A stretch of DNA of 64,000 nt from Methylobacter sp. (GTDB lineage Bacteria; Pseudomonadota; Gammaproteobacteria; Methylococcales; Methylomonadaceae): contig NZ_JALOCF010000015.1 in the NCBI RefSeq assembly GCF_023227905.1, positions 1-64,000 on the forward strand. The letters are read 5' to 3'. The notes under the pieces are model-generated. The model ran no database searches. It was not told the origin of the DNA and saw only the letters and a program-made list of their open reading frames with translations. The position numbers and the translations under genes are program-made. Within the stretch, counting starts at the first letter, position 1. The number at the start of each line of letters is the position of its first letter. Shown here in pieces: positions 62,245-64,000 of this stretch.

Positions 62245-62781
62245 ATGCAGCTTACCCCCGCTATGGAACGCTTTATTTTGCATTGGGGCGAAATGGGCAC
62301 CCGTTGGGGCGTGAACCGCTCCGTTGCCCAAGTTCACGCTTTGCTTTACCTGTCTCCCAAACCGCTTAACGCAGAAGAAATTGCCGACACTCTGGTGTTG
62401 GCCCGATCCAATGTTTCCTCAAGCTTGAAAGAATTGCAGAGCTTTGGCCTGATCAAAATCACGCATGTGGTGGTAGGCGATAGACGCGACTATTTTGAAG
62501 CCATTAAAGATGTGCAAGAGATGTTCAATTTAGTGATTGAAGGCCGCAGAAAACGGGAAGTTGACCCCACCCTGACGTTACTTCGCGACCTGTGTATCGA
62601 GGCGGATGCCGATACTGAAACCGACCCCGAGGTTAAAAAACGCATCGCCGATATGCTGGACTTTTTGGAGATCATGACCCGTTGGTACGATCAACTTAGA
62701 AAACTGCCCAATAAGACGCTAATGCAATTGGTCAAACTCGGCGATGCCGTGGTTAAGTTATTGCCGTTTACCAACAAATAG
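62245..62781 (+). CDS. GbsR/MarR-family transcriptional regulator
   Basis: A 178-residue winged-helix regulator. The DNA-binding part (LNAEEIADTLVLARSNVSSSLKELQSFGLIKIT, about 48-80) is followed by a helical region for dimerisation. An AGGAG site is upstream. Its place after the serine-cycle genes and the palindromic operators suggest it controls itself and the following SDR gene, and perhaps neighbours. Ligand unknown. Confidence 0.85.
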   Translation: MQLTPAMERFILHWGEMGTRWGVNRSVAQVHALLYLSPKPLNAEEIADTLVLARSNVSSSLKELQSFGLIKITHVVVGDRRDYFEAIKDVQEMFNLVIEGRRKREVDPTLTLLRDLCIEADADTETDPEVKKRIADMLDFLEIMTRWYDQLRKLPNKTLMQLVKLGDAVVKLLPFTNK

Positions 62782-62826
62782 CAAGAGGCTGTTTTTAAGG
62801 CCGCCTTGCGTGCATCAATTTCTTTA

Positions 62827-62837
62827 ATTTCAGAAAT
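62827..62837 (+). promoter_or_regulatory. Second candidate operator before the SDR gene
   Basis: ATTTCAGAAAT is a perfect short palindrome inside TTTCTTTAATTTCAGAAATAACGG. It resembles the operator at 62213-62232 and lies about 20 bases before the next start codon. Confidence 0.4.
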
Positions 62838-62852
62838 AACGGTACAAACAAT

Positions 62853-64000
62853 ATGAATATACTACTTACCGGCGCGACCGGTTTTATTGGTCAACATTTG
62901 CTACGCGCCTTATTAACCGAGAATCATCAAGTCACTGTCTGCTGTCGACACCCCGAGCCATTGCTACGCCAATTTCCCGAGCTGAAAGTCCTTACGCTCG
63001 ATTTTGAAAACGCCACAGACAGCAACGATTGGCTACCGCACCTGCATCAAATCGATGCTGTTATTAATGCGGTAGGCATCATTAAAGAAATCCGCCAAGC
63101 GAGCTTTGACGAACTGCATCATCTGGCACCCAGTGCCTTGTTCAAAGCCTGCGAACAAATGCAGATAAAAAAAGTCGTGCAAATTTCCGCGTTAGGCGCT
63201 GAGCTTAATGCGGAGACCGAGTATTTCACCAGCAAGGCTAAAGCCGATGCACTATTGCAATCGTTAGACCTGGACTGGTTTATCTTCAAGCCCTCGCTGG
63301 TATTCGGGCCGGGCGCTAAAAGCATGGGCTTATTGACCGCTCTGGCCGCTTTACCGCTAACGCCGGTCATGGATGACGGCCAGCAAGCCGTACAACCGGT
63401 TGCTATAAACGATTTGCAACAAGCCGTGTTAGTGGCGCTACAACCGCAGACTCACGCCCGGCAGATTATTAATGCAGTCGGCCCCCAGCCTATCCGTTTT
63501 ATAACGCTGCTGAACTTACTGGCTAATCGGCTGGGGCGGCGCTTAAATCCCGTCCATATCTCCAGCCATTGGCTCGCCGCGCTTAGTTCTTTAGCCGTGG
63601 TCATGGATGAGCCCGTACTCAACAAGCAAAGCATCACCATGCTGCAACGCGGCAATATTTCCAGCGCCGAGGGTTTCTCCCGTTTTCTAGGCTATAGCCC
63701 TGCCTGTCTGGAGCAAACGTTGCTGGCAGCGCCAGCCTCGCAAGCCGAGCGTTGGCATGCACGCCTGTATTTTCTGCGCCCATTGCTGAATATCAGCATC
63801 GCCTTGGTGTGGCTATGGACGGGCATCGTGTCGGCATTCCTGTATCCGGCTCACGACAGTTACCAAATGCTGGAGCGAGTCGGCATCACCGGCGGCTTGG
63901 CGCCCTGGACATTGTACGGCGCATCGATGGCCGATTTTGTCTTGGGCATTCTGGTGCTGTCGCGCTGGCGACTGCGGCTGGTGGCGGCGCTGCAAATCGG
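62853..64000 (+). CDS. SDR-family oxidoreductase with membrane C-terminal part (truncated at window edge)
   Basis: The frame is open from the ATG at 62853 to the window end (about 382 codons shown, no stop). The N-terminal part has the Rossmann motif TGATGFIGQH and NAVGIIKE, like atypical SDRs of the YbjT/complex-I NDUFA9 group. The tail after about residue 310 is hydrophobic with several spans (LNISIALVWLWTGIVSAF; DFVLGILVLSRW), resembling a DoxX-like domain. It is downstream of the regulator and probably controlled by it. Confidence 0.75.
   Translation, partial: MNILLTGATGFIGQHLLRALLTENHQVTVCCRHPEPLLRQFPELKVLTLDFENATDSNDWLPHLHQIDAVINAVGIIKEIRQASFDELHHLAPSALFKACEQMQIKKVVQISALGAELNAETEYFTSKAKADALLQSLDLDWFIFKPSLVFGPGAKSMGLLTALAALPLTPVMDDGQQAVQPVAINDLQQAVLVALQPQTHARQIINAVGPQPIRFITLLNLLANRLGRRLNPVHISSHWLAALSSLAVVMDEPVLNKQSITMLQRGNISSAEGFSRFLGYSPACLEQTLLAAPASQAERWHARLYFLRPLLNISIALVWLWTGIVSAFLYPAHDSYQMLERVGITGGLAPWTLYGASMADFVLGILVLSRWRLRLVAALQI

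Overview
The window looks like chromosomal DNA of a gammaproteobacterial (type I) methanotroph or close methylotroph, probably order Methylococcales. This is inferred from a complete ribulose monophosphate (RuMP) set (hps, phi, tkt, tal) lying within 60 kb of a serine-cycle block (mcl, mtkA, mtkB, sga, hprA). The housekeeping genes (mre/mrd/mltB/rlpA/dac/lip, gatCAB, trkAH, metH) are of gammaproteobacterial type. No methane monooxygenase or methanol dehydrogenase gene is present, so methanotrophy itself is inferred. No tRNA or rRNA gene was recognised.

Layout. 0.2-6.9 kb (minus strand): RuMP cluster hps-phi-tkt, then two adjacent genes for repeat proteins built on a [ST]GV[AE][KR]Y motif, then tal. 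7.6-10.2 kb: a HAD phosphatase and convergent, overlapping dhaK and dhaL. 10.3-11.1 kb: lexA behind a GTTC-N7-GTTC box, followed by a 50-residue membrane miniprotein. 11.5-12.3 kb: an inositol-monophosphatase-family gene. 12.5-16.3 kb: a set resembling the mycobacterial decaprenyl-phosphoryl-D-arabinose (DPA) route (DUF212 phosphatase-like, UbiA/DPPR synthase-like, GtrA, DprE1-like, DprE2-like). It is followed at 16.4-19.9 kb by an O-antigen-ligase-like protein, a GT87-like glycosyltransferase and a type IV pilin with a sigma-54-type promoter. 20-21.3 kb: a Sel1 protein and a toxin-antitoxin pair whose toxin is broken by an 11-bp duplication. 21.5-24.8 kb: gatCAB. 24.9-36.5 kb: a long plus-strand run for cell shape, peptidoglycan and lipoate (mreBCD, mrdAB, mltB, rlpA, dac, dat, ybeD, lipB, lipA). 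36.7-37.4 kb: a DUF4160/DUF2442 pair with a leaderless-looking promoter. 37.5-45 kb: an unknown periplasmic protein, patZ-like acyltransferase, second RlpA, lnt, an M23 peptidase and an IS5-type remnant. 45-49 kb: glutaredoxin-like gene and metH. 49-53 kb: small membrane proteins, an HTTM-DCC fusion and a 37-residue lipoprotein. 53-56 kb: trkA-trkH. 56-62 kb: serine cycle. 62.2-64 kb: a GbsR/MarR-type regulator and a truncated SDR gene.

How parts may work together. The RuMP enzymes fix formaldehyde, and the serine-cycle enzymes process glyoxylate, hydroxypyruvate and malate. Two candidates for undescribed biology stand out. One is the paired repeat proteins (one membrane-anchored, one soluble, sharing a near-strict 20-residue period) inside the RuMP cluster. 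The other is the apparent D-arabinofuranose donor pathway next to a pilin and two membrane glycosylation proteins, which suggests a D-arabinosylated pilus or surface glycan. Both functions are inference from sequence and gene order.
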